Below are positions 24,269 to 36,279 of a stretch of DNA of 64,000 bases, in pieces (position 1 is the first letter of the stretch; every line of letters begins with the position of its first letter). The notes under the pieces are model-generated. The model made no database searches. It had not been told where the DNA came from and saw only the letters and a program-made list of their open reading frames with translations. The stretch spans positions 558,001 through 622,000 of the forward strand of contig NZ_RBVZ01000001.1 in assembly GCF_004000435.1 (NCBI RefSeq), read 5' to 3'. The stretch comes from Alexandriicola marinus. Its GTDB lineage: Bacteria; Pseudomonadota; Alphaproteobacteria; Rhodobacterales; Rhodobacteraceae. The translations under genes were made by a program, and so were the position numbers.

Positions 24269-24640
24269 ATGGTTGACGAGATGACCCTGGAATTTCTGCT
24301 TCGAAACGCGATTACCTGTGCTGTTGGCCTGATGTTCGGAACATCGGGCGGTTACATCGACACGCTGCTTGGCCTCGGGATGGGGCCGATGGTTCTTCTG
24401 ATCCTGTTCGGATTGGGTCTTGTCTTCGGCATCAGCGCGGCGGCCCAGATGATCTCGGCTTCATTGTCGCGCGTCGCGGCCGACCGGATCGCGCCCCGTC
24501 TCGCCGAACTCGCCTCCGGGCAGCCGGGTTGGTACATCCGTTCGCGGATATCGGTATTTCTGGTGGCCTATGCGGGCGGGGTCCTGTTTTCCGCCCATGT
24601 CCCGCTGGACGCTCTGGGCAGGATCCTCGGCGGCTACTAG
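24269..24640 (+). CDS. Hypothetical membrane protein
   Basis: The 123-residue protein has three hydrophobic segments (about 8-28, 36-62 and 95-117), with a central helix SASLSRVAADRIAPRLAELA between the second and third. Residues such as GTSGGYIDTLLGLGMGP suggest glycine-rich helix packing. I recognise no family. Either the ATG at 24269 or that at 24281 (shorter by four residues) could start it. It is convergent with purL, 43 bases apart. Confidence 0.65.
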   Translation: MVDEMTLEFLLRNAITCAVGLMFGTSGGYIDTLLGLGMGPMVLLILFGLGLVFGISAAAQMISASLSRVAADRIAPRLAELASGQPGWYIRSRISVFLVAYAGGVLFSAHVPLDALGRILGGY

Positions 24641-24683
24641 GCCAACCGGACGGCGCCGCGTATCCGGGGCGCCGTTGGTCGGA

Positions 24684-26846
<2,163 letters not shown>

Positions 26847-26946
26847 GGCATATCCTCGGGGCGGCCGCATATGGGCGCCCTGTTACGTCAGTTGCGCGAG
26901 GGAGGGAAGGGCGGAGCGCGGCGTCGGCCCGCATTTGGGCCCCCGG

Positions 26947-26964
26947 GCGGAAAAGTTTTTCCGC
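26947..26964. promoter_or_regulatory. Perfect inverted repeat in the purL / DGPF divergent region
   Basis: GCGGAAAA-GT-TTTTCCGC has perfect eight-base arms and ends three bases before the ECF-type -35 element of the DGPF promoter. Because it lies between divergent genes it is better read as an operator or extruded hairpin than as a terminator. Confidence 0.45.
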
Positions 26965-26967
26965 GCC

Positions 26968-26994
26968 TGTCGAAATCGGGCCGGGCTGTGCGTC
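26968..26994 (+). promoter_or_regulatory. Probable ECF42-type promoter
   Basis: TGTCGA (26968-26973) and CGTC (26991-26994) are separated by 17 bases. From memory, the ECF42 group recognises TGTCGA at -35 and CG(A/T)C at -10 in front of DGPF genes, which is exactly the arrangement here. The first gene of the operon starts about 138 bases further on. Confidence 0.55.
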
Positions 26995-27132
26995 CTTGGG
27001 GTATCGAAACCACAGACGGAGGCCCTGATATCCTGACCCGCCGCACGGCCCGCCCTGAATGAAATGAGGCATGCGGCTTGCCCGAATCCCGCCCTTTGGC
27101 GACACTTCTCATATTCTGAAAGGACCAATTCC

Positions 27133-27507
27133 ATGCAATACATGTGCCTGATCTATTCCCCGCCGCCACCTGCCGATCAGCCCGATCCGGAACCCGGAAC
27201 ACCGGAGTTCGAGGCCTATATGAAACCTTGGAACGACTTTTCCGAAAAGCTGGTCGCCGATAGCGTCATGGTCGGAGGCGAGGCCTTGATGCCGGTCGAG
27301 ATGGCCACGTCCGTGCGGGTCCGGGGCGGCAAGACCGAAACCATGGACGGCCCCTTTGCCGAGACGAAAGAGCAGCTTGGCGGCTATTACATCATCGATT
27401 GCAAGACACTGGACGATGCCATCCGCTATGCCGCGATGATCCCCGTGGCCGATTTCGGCACGATCGAGGTGCGGCCGGTGATGGACCTGTCGGCGGCGCA
27501 GGGCTGA
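27133..27507 (+). CDS. DGPF-domain (YCII-related) protein
   Basis: This 124-residue protein contains the signature DGPFAETKEQLGGYYIIDC (DGPF at 72-75) of the YCII-related DGPF family, a small alpha-beta fold of unknown catalytic role. It starts MQYMCLIYSPPPP, as is common in the family. Such proteins are encoded beside ECF42 sigma factors and are their usual regulatory targets. The sigma gene follows after two bases. An ECF42-like promoter lies in the upstream region. Confidence 0.9.
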   Translation: MQYMCLIYSPPPPADQPDPEPGTPEFEAYMKPWNDFSEKLVADSVMVGGEALMPVEMATSVRVRGGKTETMDGPFAETKEQLGGYYIIDCKTLDDAIRYAAMIPVADFGTIEVRPVMDLSAAQG

Positions 27508-27509
27508 CC

Positions 27510-28814
27510 ATGCGACCGGGAGAGATCGATGCCGAACTCTCCCGGCTCATGCGGGAGGACAGGGGGCGTCTTCTGGCCGCCCTTTCCGCCGATCTCGGCC
27601 AATTCGAGCTGGCCGAAGAGGCGCTGTCGCAGGCCTTCGAATCAGCGCTCGCGCATTGGGGCCGGCACGGGGTGCCGCAAAAGCCTCTGGGCTGGCTGCT
27701 GCGGGTGGCGCGGCGCAAGGCGATCGACCGCATCCGCCGCGCCGCACGATGGACGGAGCGGGAACGCACGCTTGCCGTCCTTGCCGAGCGGGAGGGTGAT
27801 GGCGCGAAGATGGCCGAGATACCCGACGAACGTCTCAGGCTGATCTTTACCTGCTGTCACCCCGCGCTTGACCCCAAGAGCCGTGTCGCGCTGACGCTTC
27901 GGTCGCTGTGCGGGCTGACCACCTCCGAGATCGCGCGGGCCTTTCTCGATACAGAACCCACGATGGGGCAGCGGCTCAGCCGGGCCAAGGCCAAGATCGC
28001 GAAGGCGGGCATCCCCTTCCGCATTCCGGACCGGGCCGAATGGGACGACAGGCTGGGATCGGTGCTGGCCGTGATCTACCTTGTCTTCAACGAAGGCTAT
28101 GCCGCCACCTCGGGGCGGGACAGGCTGCGCGTAGACCTATGCGACGAGGCGATCTTTCTGGCGCGGCTGCTTGTCGATCTGCGCGCCGATCCGGAAATCC
28201 TGGGCCTGTTGTCCCTGATGCTGACGACCCATGCGCGCCGTGCCGCCCGGGCGGATGCCTCGGGGCGGCTCGTTCCGCTGCGCGAACAGGACCGCGAATT
28301 GTGGGATCACGCGCAGGCGCAGGAGGGCCTCGCGACGCTCGACAGCGCCCTTGTCATGGGCGCCGCGGGACCGTTCCAGATCAAGGCCGCGATCTCGGCG
28401 CTCCATGTCTCTGCGTCATGCCATGATGCGACGGACTGGCGCCAGATGCTCCTGTTGTATGATGCACTTCTTGTGCATGAACCCTCCGACGTGGTTCGGC
28501 TCAACAGGCTTGTGGTTCTGGCGGAACTGGGGGGTGTCGAGGTGGCGCTTTCGCAATTGCGATCGCTCGAGCCTCAACTGCATGCCTATCAGCCGTTTCA
28601 TGCGGCCCGGGCCGATCTTCTGAGCCGCGCGGGCGCGCATGCTGCCGCGCAGGAGGCCTATGACAGTGCAATCTCTCTCAGTCGGAACGCAGCCGAGCGC
28701 GATTTTCTTGTGCGGCGCAAGTCTGCGGTCGGGGGTGTCGGAGATGCGGGTGAGGGGGCCACACAAAAAAATGCCGGGCACAACGGCCCGGCGAAGTCCA
28801 ACAGGGAGGTATGA
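27510..28814 (+). CDS. ECF42-type RNA polymerase sigma factor with long C-terminal extension
   Basis: The 434-residue protein has sigma region 2 (about 15-80, AFESALAHWGRHGVPQKPLG, then ARRKAIDRIRR), region 4 (about 120-175, ALTLRSLCGLTTSEIARAFL) and a long helical C-terminal extension of about 240 residues with TPR-like helices (LLLYDALLVHEPSDVVRLNR). This is the ECF42 layout, in which no anti-sigma factor is encoded and the C-terminal part takes over control. It is paired with the DGPF gene as expected. The last dozen or so codons run through a hairpin that serves as a terminator for the opposite strand. Confidence 0.9.
   Translation: MRPGEIDAELSRLMREDRGRLLAALSADLGQFELAEEALSQAFESALAHWGRHGVPQKPLGWLLRVARRKAIDRIRRAARWTERERTLAVLAEREGDGAKMAEIPDERLRLIFTCCHPALDPKSRVALTLRSLCGLTTSEIARAFLDTEPTMGQRLSRAKAKIAKAGIPFRIPDRAEWDDRLGSVLAVIYLVFNEGYAATSGRDRLRVDLCDEAIFLARLLVDLRADPEILGLLSLMLTTHARRAARADASGRLVPLREQDRELWDHAQAQEGLATLDSALVMGAAGPFQIKAAISALHVSASCHDATDWRQMLLLYDALLVHEPSDVVRLNRLVVLAELGGVEVALSQLRSLEPQLHAYQPFHAARADLLSRAGAHAAAQEAYDSAISLSRNAAERDFLVRRKSAVGGVGDAGEGATQKNAGHNGPAKSNREV
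28765..28792 (-). terminator. Terminator of the LysR gene, inside the sigma gene 3' end
   Basis: On the minus strand GCCGGGC, a six-base loop and GCCCGGC are followed by A and seven Ts, a textbook rho-independent terminator. It lies 143 bases past the stop of the LysR gene at 28936 and inside the last codons of the convergent sigma gene. Confidence 0.8.
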
Positions 28815-28935
28815 AGATGCTGCACAACCAGTGTGCATCGCCTTCGACAGTCGACATAAGATTGGGCATCTGGTGGATCAAGTTTTTTGTATTGGATCCA
28901 CGTCAAAGCAGATATGCGCCCTGTGCATGGCTCTG

Positions 28936-29847
28936 CTACGCCGGGGCGACGGCCGCCTCTTTCATCCGCCGCCGATGGGCAATGATTTCTTCCTGAACGA
29001 AGTCGCGGAAAACCATGATCCGCTTGGATTGCCGCAGTTCTTCCGGATAGGCCAGATAGACGGGTATGTCGCCGGATTCGAAATCCGGCAGCACCCGCAC
29101 AAGTGCCGGGAAATCCTCGGTCACGTAATCGGGCAAGACGCCGATCCCGAGATTGTTCAGAACCGACTGCAGCACACCGAAATAATTGTTCACGGTCAGC
29201 AGGCTCGGGATGTCGTAGGTCAGAATATGCTGGACCATTGCCGCACCAGCCGAGACCTGCGGCGATGACGGGCTGAGCGAAATCAGACGATGCCCCGCGA
29301 TCTCTTCGATCTCCTGCGGGGTTCCGTTGGCCGCCAGATAGGTCTCGGACGCGAAGAGCCGCATCTTGATCGACATGAGTTTCTTGCGGATCAGATCGGC
29401 CTGGCTCGGCTCCTTCATGCGGATCGCGACATCAGCCTCGCGCATCGGCAGGTCGAGGACACGTTCCTCGAGCATCAGATCGATCTTCAGATCGGGATAT
29501 TTCTCGTAAAGCTTGGGCAGCCTCGGCGCGAGCCAAAGCGTGCCGAACCCGATCGTGGTCGTCACGCGCAATTCGCCGAACACCTCTTCCTCGCTGTCGC
29601 GGATGCGCGCCGACGCCGCCTCGAGCCGCTTGTTCATCGACTTGGTGGCGTCAAACAGCAATTCGCCCTGTTCCGTGAGGATCAGGCCGCGTGCATGGCG
29701 GTGAAACAGCGTGGTGTTCAGTGATTCTTCGAGCGACCGGATCTGACGGCTGACGGCAGATTGACTCAGGTGGAGGTTATCCCCAGCATGGGTCAGGCTG
29801 CCCGCATCGGCAACCGCATGAAAGATCCTCAACTTGTCCCAATCCAT
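28936..29847 (-). CDS. LysR-family transcriptional regulator
   Basis: The 303-residue protein starts MDWDKLRIFHAVADAGSLTH and has the HTH continuing LHLSQSAVSRQIRSLEESLN, then the LysR effector domain (about 90-290, TTTIGFGTLWLAPRLPKLYE, and ADVAIRMKEPSQADLI). The ATG at 29847 follows GAGGGG at good spacing. It is divergent from the indolepyruvate ferredoxin oxidoreductase gene and is the natural candidate for controlling it. The 3' flank carries a distant but strong terminator at 28765. Confidence 0.9.
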   Translation of the reverse strand: MDWDKLRIFHAVADAGSLTHAGDNLHLSQSAVSRQIRSLEESLNTTLFHRHARGLILTEQGELLFDATKSMNKRLEAASARIRDSEEEVFGELRVTTTIGFGTLWLAPRLPKLYEKYPDLKIDLMLEERVLDLPMREADVAIRMKEPSQADLIRKKLMSIKMRLFASETYLAANGTPQEIEEIAGHRLISLSPSSPQVSAGAAMVQHILTYDIPSLLTVNNYFGVLQSVLNNLGIGVLPDYVTEDFPALVRVLPDFESGDIPVYLAYPEELRQSKRIMVFRDFVQEEIIAHRRRMKEAAVAPA

Positions 29848-30001
29848 ACCGGCCCCTCGGGTTGCGTCAATGCCAACGCGGCCTCTCGTTACCGGTCCGA
29901 ACATGACCTATGCAACCGCGTTTGTCAGCGCATTCCGGATTTTGTCTCGGGAATTTTGACCTTGATCGGGCTCGCGCCTAATTTCAGCCAGGGAGGGCTC
30001 A

Positions 30002-33000
30002 ATGAGCAGGCAGGATGTGACATTGCACGACAAGTTCGATCTCGGCAAGACCGAGGTCCTTCTCAATGGCACACAGGCGCTTGTTCGACTGATGCTCATG
30101 CAGCGTGCGCGCGATCTTGCCGCGGGGCTCAACACGGCCGGGTTCGTGACCGGCTATCGCGGCTCCCCGCTTGGTGCCGTCGACATGCAGATGATGCGGG
30201 CAAAAGCCGATCTGGAGGCCTCGCACGTCGTGTTTCAGCCGGGTCTGAACGAGGATCTGGCCGCAACCGCCGTCTGGGGCACGCAACAGGCCGAGCTGCG
30301 CGGGCAGGGGCGCTATGACGGCGTCTTCGCGCTTTGGTATGGCAAGGGGCCCGGCGTGGACAGGTCGGGCGATGCCATCCGGCACGGCAATCTTGCCGGC
30401 ACGTCGCCCAGGGGCGGCGTCGTCATGGCGCTGGGCGACGATCATACGGGCGAAAGCTCGACCACATGCCACCAGTCCGACTGGGCGATGGTCGATGCCT
30501 ATGTTCCTGTTCTGAGCCCCGCAGGCGTGCAGGAGATTCTCGATTTCGGTCTATACGGCTTTGCAATGTCGCGTTTTGCGGGCATCTGGACCGGGCTCAA
30601 GCTGATGAAGGACACGGTCGAGGTGACAAGCGTGGTCGATGGCCGGCCGGACCGGATGTCTTTCGTCACGCCCGAATTCGACATGCCGCCCGGTGGTCTG
30701 AACATCCGGCGCAACGATCCATGGGCCGCACAAGAGGCGCGGCTCCTGAATCACAAGCGCTTTGCCTCCGAGGCCTTTGCCCATGCCAACGGGATCGACA
30801 GACGAGTTCACGGGCACGCCGGTGCCCGGATCGGGTTCGTGGCGGCGGGCAAGAACTGGCTCGACCTGACCCATGCGTTCGGCCTTTTGGGGATCGACGC
30901 GGATCGCGCCCGGGCGCTGGGCGTCACGACCTACAAGATCGGCCAGACCTTTCCGCTTGATGTGAAAGGGTTCCTCGATTGGGCAGAGGGGCTCGATCTG
31001 ATCGTCGTGGTCGAGGAAAAACGCAAGCTGATCGAGGTTCAGATCAAGGAGGCGCTGTTCGATGATCCCAGAGGCCGGCGTGTGTTCGGCTGGCACAAGG
31101 GCGGAACGGGCGCCACGCGCGGGGAAGAACTGTTCCCCGTTCCGGGCGTGCTCGATCCCGTTCAGGTCGCCGTCAACATCGGCTCCATCCTGATCGACGA
31201 GGGGCGCGGCACCGACGAAATGGTTGCCCGTCTTGCGCGTCTGACCGAGATGCGCCGCGCCGACAACGCAACCGAGCTGGCCTCCCGCACCCCGTATTTC
31301 TGTGGTGGCTGCCCGCACAACACCTCGACCGTGGTGCCCGACGGCAGCCGCGCCTTTGCGGGCATCGGTTGCCATACGCTCGCGATCTTCATGGATCGCG
31401 GTGTCGAGGGCTATACCCAGATGGGCGCCGAAGGGGCCAGCTGGATGGGCGAGGCGCCGTTTTCCCACACGCCCCATGCCTTTCAGCAGATGGGGGACGG
31501 GACGTATAATCATTCCGGCGTCATGGCGATCCGCGCCGCCGTCGCCGCGGGCACCAACATCACCTTCAAGATCCTCTATAACGACGCCGTCGCTCTGACC
31601 GGCGGGCAGGGCAATGACGGCGATCTGCGCCCTGAACAGATCGCCCATGAACTCAAGGCGCTGGGGCTCGCGAAGATCGCGGTGGTCTATGACCCGAAAG
31701 AGGAGCCGGATCGCGCTGGCTTCCCCGATGGGATCGGATGGCACGACCGGTCTGATCTGGCCTTGGTGCAGAACGATCTGGCCCGGGTCGCGGGCGTGAC
31801 GGCGATCCTCTACATCCAGACCTGCGCCGCAGAAAAACGCCGCCGGAGGAAGAAGGGCACGTTCCCGGACCCCGACAAGCGTGTCTTCATCAACCCCGAT
31901 ATCTGCGAGGGTTGCGGCGATTGCGGGGCGCAGTCGAACTGCGTTTCGATCGTGCCGCTCGAGACGGAATTGGGCCGCAAACGGGCGATAGACCAATCAA
32001 GCTGCAACAAGGATTTCTCCTGCCTCAAGGGGTTTTGCCCCTCCTTCGTCACCGTCGAGGGTGGCACGCCGCGCAAGGCCGCGACGGGCGGGATTGATCT
32101 GCCCGACATGCCCGAAGCCGAGATTGCACCGATCAATGGCACCCATAATATCGTGATCACCGGGATCGGCGGCACCGGCGTCGTCACCATCGGGGCGGTT
32201 ATCGCCATGGCCGCCCATCTGGACGGCAAGGGCGCCGGCATGATGGAAATGGCGGGCCTGTCGCAAAAGGGCGGCGCGGTGCATATCCATTGCCGTCTGG
32301 GCGAACGACCCGGCGACATCTCGGCGATCCGGGTCGCCTCTGGGGAATGCGATACGCTCATTGGCGGTGACCTGGTGGTCAGCGCCGGGGCCAAGACGAT
32401 CGGGCTGATGCGACACGGCGAGACGCAGGCCATCGTCAATGGTCATGTGGTGGTAACGGGCGCTTTCACCCAGGACCCGGAGTTCCGCATCCCCTCCGAC
32501 AGGCTGGAGGTCGCTTTGCGCGCGCGGGTGGGCGACGGGCTGAGCCTTCTTGACGCGACGGCCCTTGCCCGCACCCATCTGGGCGACAGCATTTATTCGA
32601 ACATGATCGTCTTTGGCGCGGCATGGCAAAGGGGCGCGGTCCCCGTAAGCCGCGACGCTGTCCGGGAGGCGATCCGTCTCAATGGCGCCTCGGTCGAGGC
32701 CAATCTCATGGCGTTCGAGATCGGCCGTTGGTCCGCGATTGACCCCGAGGCCTCGAAGGCAACATTAATAACGACTGATAAGACATTGACATTGCAGGGG
32801 AAGATTGATTTTCGCGCGACCCATCTGGAGGCCTATCAATCGCCCGCACTGGCCCGCCGATACCGCGAGACCGTTGGGCGGTTCACGGACCCGGCGATGC
32901 AGGCGGCGGTGGCCGAAGGCTATCACAAGGTGCTGGCCTACAAGGACGAATACGAGGTGGCCCGCCTGCTTGTGTCGTCGCGCGAACAGGCCCGAGAGGC

Positions 33001-33400
33001 CTTCGAGGGCGATCTGAAGCTGATCTACCACCTTGCCCCGCCGGTTCTGTCGAAAACGGGCCCGGATGGCCGCCCGGCCAAGCGCGCGTTCGGGCGATGG
33101 CTCGACCGGGCGCTGCCGATCCTGGCGGGGATGAAAAGGCTGCGGGGCACGCCGTTCGACCTGTTCGGCCGCACGGCCGAGCGTCGGATGGAGCGGGCGC
33201 TGATTGCGCAATACGAGGCCGATCTGGCAGCGCTTGCGCCCGATGAGGCGCGGGCCGCGGCCATTGCGCTGGCCCGGTTGCCCCTCGACATTCGTGGTTT
33301 CGGCCCGGTGAAACAGGCCAATGCCGCCAAGGCCGAGGCGCGACGGGCCGAATTGCTTGCCGCCTTGCAGGGCGATGCGTACCAGAGCGCGGCGGAATAG
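30002..33400 (+). CDS. Indolepyruvate ferredoxin oxidoreductase, fused one-chain type
   Basis: This protein of 1132 residues joins alpha and beta halves in one chain. It oxidatively decarboxylates aryl-pyruvates made by transamination of aromatic amino acids, passing electrons to ferredoxin and forming acyl-CoA. Visible are the pyrimidine-binding N-terminus (TAGFVTGYRGSPLGAVD), a thiamine-domain region with CGGCPHNTSTVVPDGSRAF, a cluster motif CEGCGDCGAQSNC at about 635-648, a second cysteine group CNKDFSCLKGFC shortly after, and the gamma-type domain ITGIGGTGVVTIGAVIAMAA. AGGGAGG precedes the ATG. The divergent LysR gene is the likely regulator. Confidence 0.92.
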   Translation: MSRQDVTLHDKFDLGKTEVLLNGTQALVRLMLMQRARDLAAGLNTAGFVTGYRGSPLGAVDMQMMRAKADLEASHVVFQPGLNEDLAATAVWGTQQAELRGQGRYDGVFALWYGKGPGVDRSGDAIRHGNLAGTSPRGGVVMALGDDHTGESSTTCHQSDWAMVDAYVPVLSPAGVQEILDFGLYGFAMSRFAGIWTGLKLMKDTVEVTSVVDGRPDRMSFVTPEFDMPPGGLNIRRNDPWAAQEARLLNHKRFASEAFAHANGIDRRVHGHAGARIGFVAAGKNWLDLTHAFGLLGIDADRARALGVTTYKIGQTFPLDVKGFLDWAEGLDLIVVVEEKRKLIEVQIKEALFDDPRGRRVFGWHKGGTGATRGEELFPVPGVLDPVQVAVNIGSILIDEGRGTDEMVARLARLTEMRRADNATELASRTPYFCGGCPHNTSTVVPDGSRAFAGIGCHTLAIFMDRGVEGYTQMGAEGASWMGEAPFSHTPHAFQQMGDGTYNHSGVMAIRAAVAAGTNITFKILYNDAVALTGGQGNDGDLRPEQIAHELKALGLAKIAVVYDPKEEPDRAGFPDGIGWHDRSDLALVQNDLARVAGVTAILYIQTCAAEKRRRRKKGTFPDPDKRVFINPDICEGCGDCGAQSNCVSIVPLETELGRKRAIDQSSCNKDFSCLKGFCPSFVTVEGGTPRKAATGGIDLPDMPEAEIAPINGTHNIVITGIGGTGVVTIGAVIAMAAHLDGKGAGMMEMAGLSQKGGAVHIHCRLGERPGDISAIRVASGECDTLIGGDLVVSAGAKTIGLMRHGETQAIVNGHVVVTGAFTQDPEFRIPSDRLEVALRARVGDGLSLLDATALARTHLGDSIYSNMIVFGAAWQRGAVPVSRDAVREAIRLNGASVEANLMAFEIGRWSAIDPEASKATLITTDKTLTLQGKIDFRATHLEAYQSPALARRYRETVGRFTDPAMQAAVAEGYHKVLAYKDEYEVARLLVSSREQAREAFEGDLKLIYHLAPPVLSKTGPDGRPAKRAFGRWLDRALPILAGMKRLRGTPFDLFGRTAERRMERALIAQYEADLAALAPDEARAAAIALARLPLDIRGFGPVKQANAAKAEARRAELLAALQGDAYQSAAE

Positions 33401-33468
33401 GTCACAAAGGCTTTACATATGGGCGATACGCCGAACCCCTGTTTCCTTGTGACCGAGGCCTCAACGCG

Positions 33469-34413
33469 ATGACCTTTCGCCAGATCGCCCGCGATATCAG
33501 CTATGCCAGCAGCGCCGGATCGCGGGCCTCGCGCGTCTTGATCAGGACGCTGGAAAACGTCACCGGTCGCATCTCCCTGATCCGCAGGGCACGCGGATAC
33601 GAGGATGAAGTCGCGGCGGGTGGCGATTTCTGGGAGGTGATCTGCAACCGGTATGGCATCACGATGGACATCCGGTCCGGGTCACTTGACGCGATCCCCC
33701 GGACAGGACCGGTCATCGTCGTGGCCAATCACCCCTACGGCATCCTCGACGGTTTGATGATGGGGCGCATGCTAAGCGCGCGTCGGGGCGGCGACTTTCG
33801 TATTCTCGCGCATCGTGTGTTCCGGAAATCCCCCGATCTGGAAAAGGTCATCCTGCCGATCAGTTTCGACGACACCAAGGAGGCCGCACGCCAGAACCTC
33901 GAAACAAGGGCCGAGGCGCTGAGATACCTCGGGCAGGGCGGCGCGATCGGGGTCTTTCCGGGCGGCACGGTCAGCACCTCGGCACGCGTGTTCGACCCGC
34001 CACTTGATCCGACATGGCGGAATTTCACGGCCAAGATGATCACCCGGTCCAATGCGACGGTGGTGCCCGTATTCTTCGAAGGCGCGAACAGCGGCCTGTT
34101 CCAGATCGCGAGCCGTGTGCATTACACATTGAGGCTCGGCATGTTGATCCGGGAATTCAAGACGCGGGTGAACCAGCCGGTGCGCATTCACGTGGGCCAG
34201 CCGGTCCTGCAGGAGCGTCTGGCGGAATTTCGGGCCGACCCGACAGCAATGATGGATTTCCTCCGGCGCGTGACGTATGAGCTTTCTCCAGACCCGGTGG
34301 AGACCGGGCGTATTGGCCACGAATTCGAGGCCAGATACAGAATGCGAAGGCAGGAGAGCAGCCATGGCGGTGGGCATATTCGACAGCGGGCTCGGCGGGC
34401 TGACCGTCCTTGA
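33469..34413 (+). CDS. PlsC-type lysophospholipid acyltransferase
   Basis: This protein of 314 residues has the acyltransferase motifs NHPYGILDG at about 86-94 (the NHx4D variant of HX4D, with His and Asp present), [18 protein letters not shown], and the glycerol-phosphate site [15 protein letters not shown]. It belongs to the PlsC/hemolysin group that acylates lyso-lipids such as lysophosphatidate or lyso-ornithine lipid; the substrate is not fixed by sequence. There is no clear membrane helix apart from the usual amphipathic N-terminus. The last 50 bases overlap the start of murI. Confidence 0.85.
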   Translation: MTFRQIARDISYASSAGSRASRVLIRTLENVTGRISLIRRARGYEDEVAAGGDFWEVICNRYGITMDIRSGSLDAIPRTGPVIVVANHPYGILDGLMMGRMLSARRGGDFRILAHRVFRKSPDLEKVILPISFDDTKEAARQNLETRAEALRYLGQGGAIGVFPGGTVSTSARVFDPPLDPTWRNFTAKMITRSNATVVPVFFEGANSGLFQIASRVHYTLRLGMLIREFKTRVNQPVRIHVGQPVLQERLAEFRADPTAMMDFLRRVTYELSPDPVETGRIGHEFEARYRMRRQESSHGGGHIRQRARRADRP

Positions 34414-35176
34414 TGCGATCACCAAGCGACTGCCCGATCTGCCGCTGGTCTATTTCGGCGACAACGCCAACACGCCCTATGGCGTGCGCACGGCCGGCAA
34501 TATCTATGACCTGACGACCGCGGGGGTTCAGCGCCTGTTCGATGAAGGCTGCGATCTGGTGATCCTGGCCTGCAACACGGCCTCCGCCGCCGCGCTGCGC
34601 CGCATGCAGGAAGCCTGGGTTCCGCGCGACAAGCGGGTTCTGGGTGTGTTTGTGCCGCTGATCGAGGCGCTGACCGAACGGCAATGGGGCGACAATTCCC
34701 CGCCGCGCGAGGTGGGCGTGAGCCATGTGGCGCTGTTCGCCACGCCTGCGACGGTGTCGAGCCGGGCGTTCCAGCGCGAGCTTGCGTTCCGTGCCATCGG
34801 CGTCGATGTCGAGGCGCAGGCCTGCGCCGGCGTTGTCGATGCCATCGAGGAAGGCGACATGATCCTTGCCGAGGCGCTGGTGCGCAGCCATGTCGAGGCG
34901 CTCAAGCGCAAGATGCCCGAACCCGATGCCGCCGTTCTGGGCTGCACGCACTATCCGCTTGTCGAAGAGACGTTTCAGGAGGCCCTTGGCACCGAGGTTC
35001 GTGTGCTGAGCCAGCCCAGACTGGTGGCCGACAGCCTTGCCGATTACCTTGCGCGGCGCCCCGAGATGGTGGGCACGGGCACGGAGAGCAAGTTCCTGAC
35101 ATCGGGCAAACCGCGGGCCGTTTCGGACAAGGCCACACAGTTCCTGCGACGACAGATTGCCTTCGACGCCGCATGA
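34364..35176 (+). CDS. murI: Glutamate racemase
   Basis: The 270-residue enzyme makes D-glutamate for peptidoglycan. Both catalytic cysteines are present, one in [14 protein letters not shown] and one in [12 protein letters not shown], with [13 protein letters not shown] at the N-terminus and [14 protein letters not shown], all family marks. The ATG at 34364 follows AGGAGAG and lies inside the 3' end of the acyltransferase gene (50-base overlap in another frame). The length is standard. ArgC follows 65 bases later on the same strand. Confidence 0.94.
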   Translation: MAVGIFDSGLGGLTVLDAITKRLPDLPLVYFGDNANTPYGVRTAGNIYDLTTAGVQRLFDEGCDLVILACNTASAAALRRMQEAWVPRDKRVLGVFVPLIEALTERQWGDNSPPREVGVSHVALFATPATVSSRAFQRELAFRAIGVDVEAQACAGVVDAIEEGDMILAEALVRSHVEALKRKMPEPDAAVLGCTHYPLVEETFQEALGTEVRVLSQPRLVADSLADYLARRPEMVGTGTESKFLTSGKPRAVSDKATQFLRRQIAFDAA

Positions 35177-35241
35177 TGCGGCAATGGCGCAATTGAACCG
35201 GCGCCGCTTTCTGACTATTTCCCTCTGAGAAAGAGAGAACC

Positions 35242-36270
35242 ATGACCCATTCCGTCGCCATCCTTGGCGCCTCGGGCTATACCGGGGCCGAGCTTGTCCG
35301 CATCATCGCGACCCATCCGGGTCTGTCGATCGCCGCGCTGTCGGCAGAGCGCAAGGCTGGCATGGCGATGGCCGACGTGTTTCCGCATCTGCGCCACCTT
35401 GATCTGCCCGGGCTGGTCACCGTGGACGAGATCGATTTTTCCGGCATCGAACTGGTGTTCTGCGCGCTGCCCCATGGGCTGAGCCAGGCGCTGGTGCGGG
35501 ATCTGCCGCGCAGCGTGAAGGTCGTCGACCTCGGCGCCGATTTCCGCCTGCGCGATCCGGCGGCCTATGAATTCTGGTATGGCGCACCGCATGCGGCGGT
35601 CGATCTGCAGAAAGAGGCGGTCTACGGGCTGACCGAATTCTACCGTGACGACATTCGCGGCGCGCGGCTCGTGGCCGGGACGGGCTGCAACGCAGCCACC
35701 GTGCAATACGCGATCCGGCCGCTGATCGAGGCGGGTGTCATCGATCTCGACACGATCATCTGCGATCTGAAGAACGGGATTTCCGGGGCAGGGCGCGCGC
35801 TAAAGGAAAACATGCTCTTTACCGAGCGGTCCTCGGACGTGGTCGGCTATTCGCAAGGCGGCAAGCACCGCCACCTGGGCGAATTCGATCAGGAATTCTC
35901 GGCCCTTGCCGGCCGCGACGTTCGAATCGTCTTTACCCCCCACCTCGTGCCGCAATCGCGGGGCATCCTTGCCACCTGCTATGTGCAGGGCGATCCTTCG
36001 GCGATCCACGCCGCGCTCGAGGCGCGCTATGCAGACGAGCGTTTCATCGTGACGCTGCCCTTCGGCACTGCGCCGGGCACGGGCCATGTGCAGGGATCGA
36101 ACTATTGCCACATCGGTGTGATCGGCGACCGGATTCCCGGCCGGGCGATCGTCGTTGTGGCGCTCGACAATCTCAACAAGGGGTCGTCTGGTCAGGCGAT
36201 CCAGAACGCGAACCTGATGCTTGGCCTCGATGAGGATGCCGGGCTCGGGCTTGCCCCCGTTTTCCCATGA
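35242..36270 (+). CDS. argC: N-acetyl-gamma-glutamyl-phosphate reductase
   Basis: The 342-residue NADPH enzyme carries out the third step of arginine synthesis. It has the Rossmann start [27 protein letters not shown], the catalytic Cys149 in GTGCNAATV, and the C-terminal [19 protein letters not shown] that is strongly conserved in ArgC. An AGAGAGAA stretch precedes the ATG. It lies nine bases ahead of ccmE, so it may share a transcript with the cytochrome c maturation genes, although the functions are unrelated. Confidence 0.96.
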   Translation: MTHSVAILGASGYTGAELVRIIATHPGLSIAALSAERKAGMAMADVFPHLRHLDLPGLVTVDEIDFSGIELVFCALPHGLSQALVRDLPRSVKVVDLGADFRLRDPAAYEFWYGAPHAAVDLQKEAVYGLTEFYRDDIRGARLVAGTGCNAATVQYAIRPLIEAGVIDLDTIICDLKNGISGAGRALKENMLFTERSSDVVGYSQGGKHRHLGEFDQEFSALAGRDVRIVFTPHLVPQSRGILATCYVQGDPSAIHAALEARYADERFIVTLPFGTAPGTGHVQGSNYCHIGVIGDRIPGRAIVVVALDNLNKGSSGQAIQNANLMLGLDEDAGLGLAPVFP

Positions 36271-36279
36271 GGTGAACAG

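Noticed and set aside
28817-28996. Small open frame after the sigma gene, starting MLHNQCASPSTVD, with a GGGAGG site at good spacing
   Set aside because: It runs antisense into the real LysR gene from 28936, its composition is not protein-like, and the hairpin before it belongs to the opposite strand.
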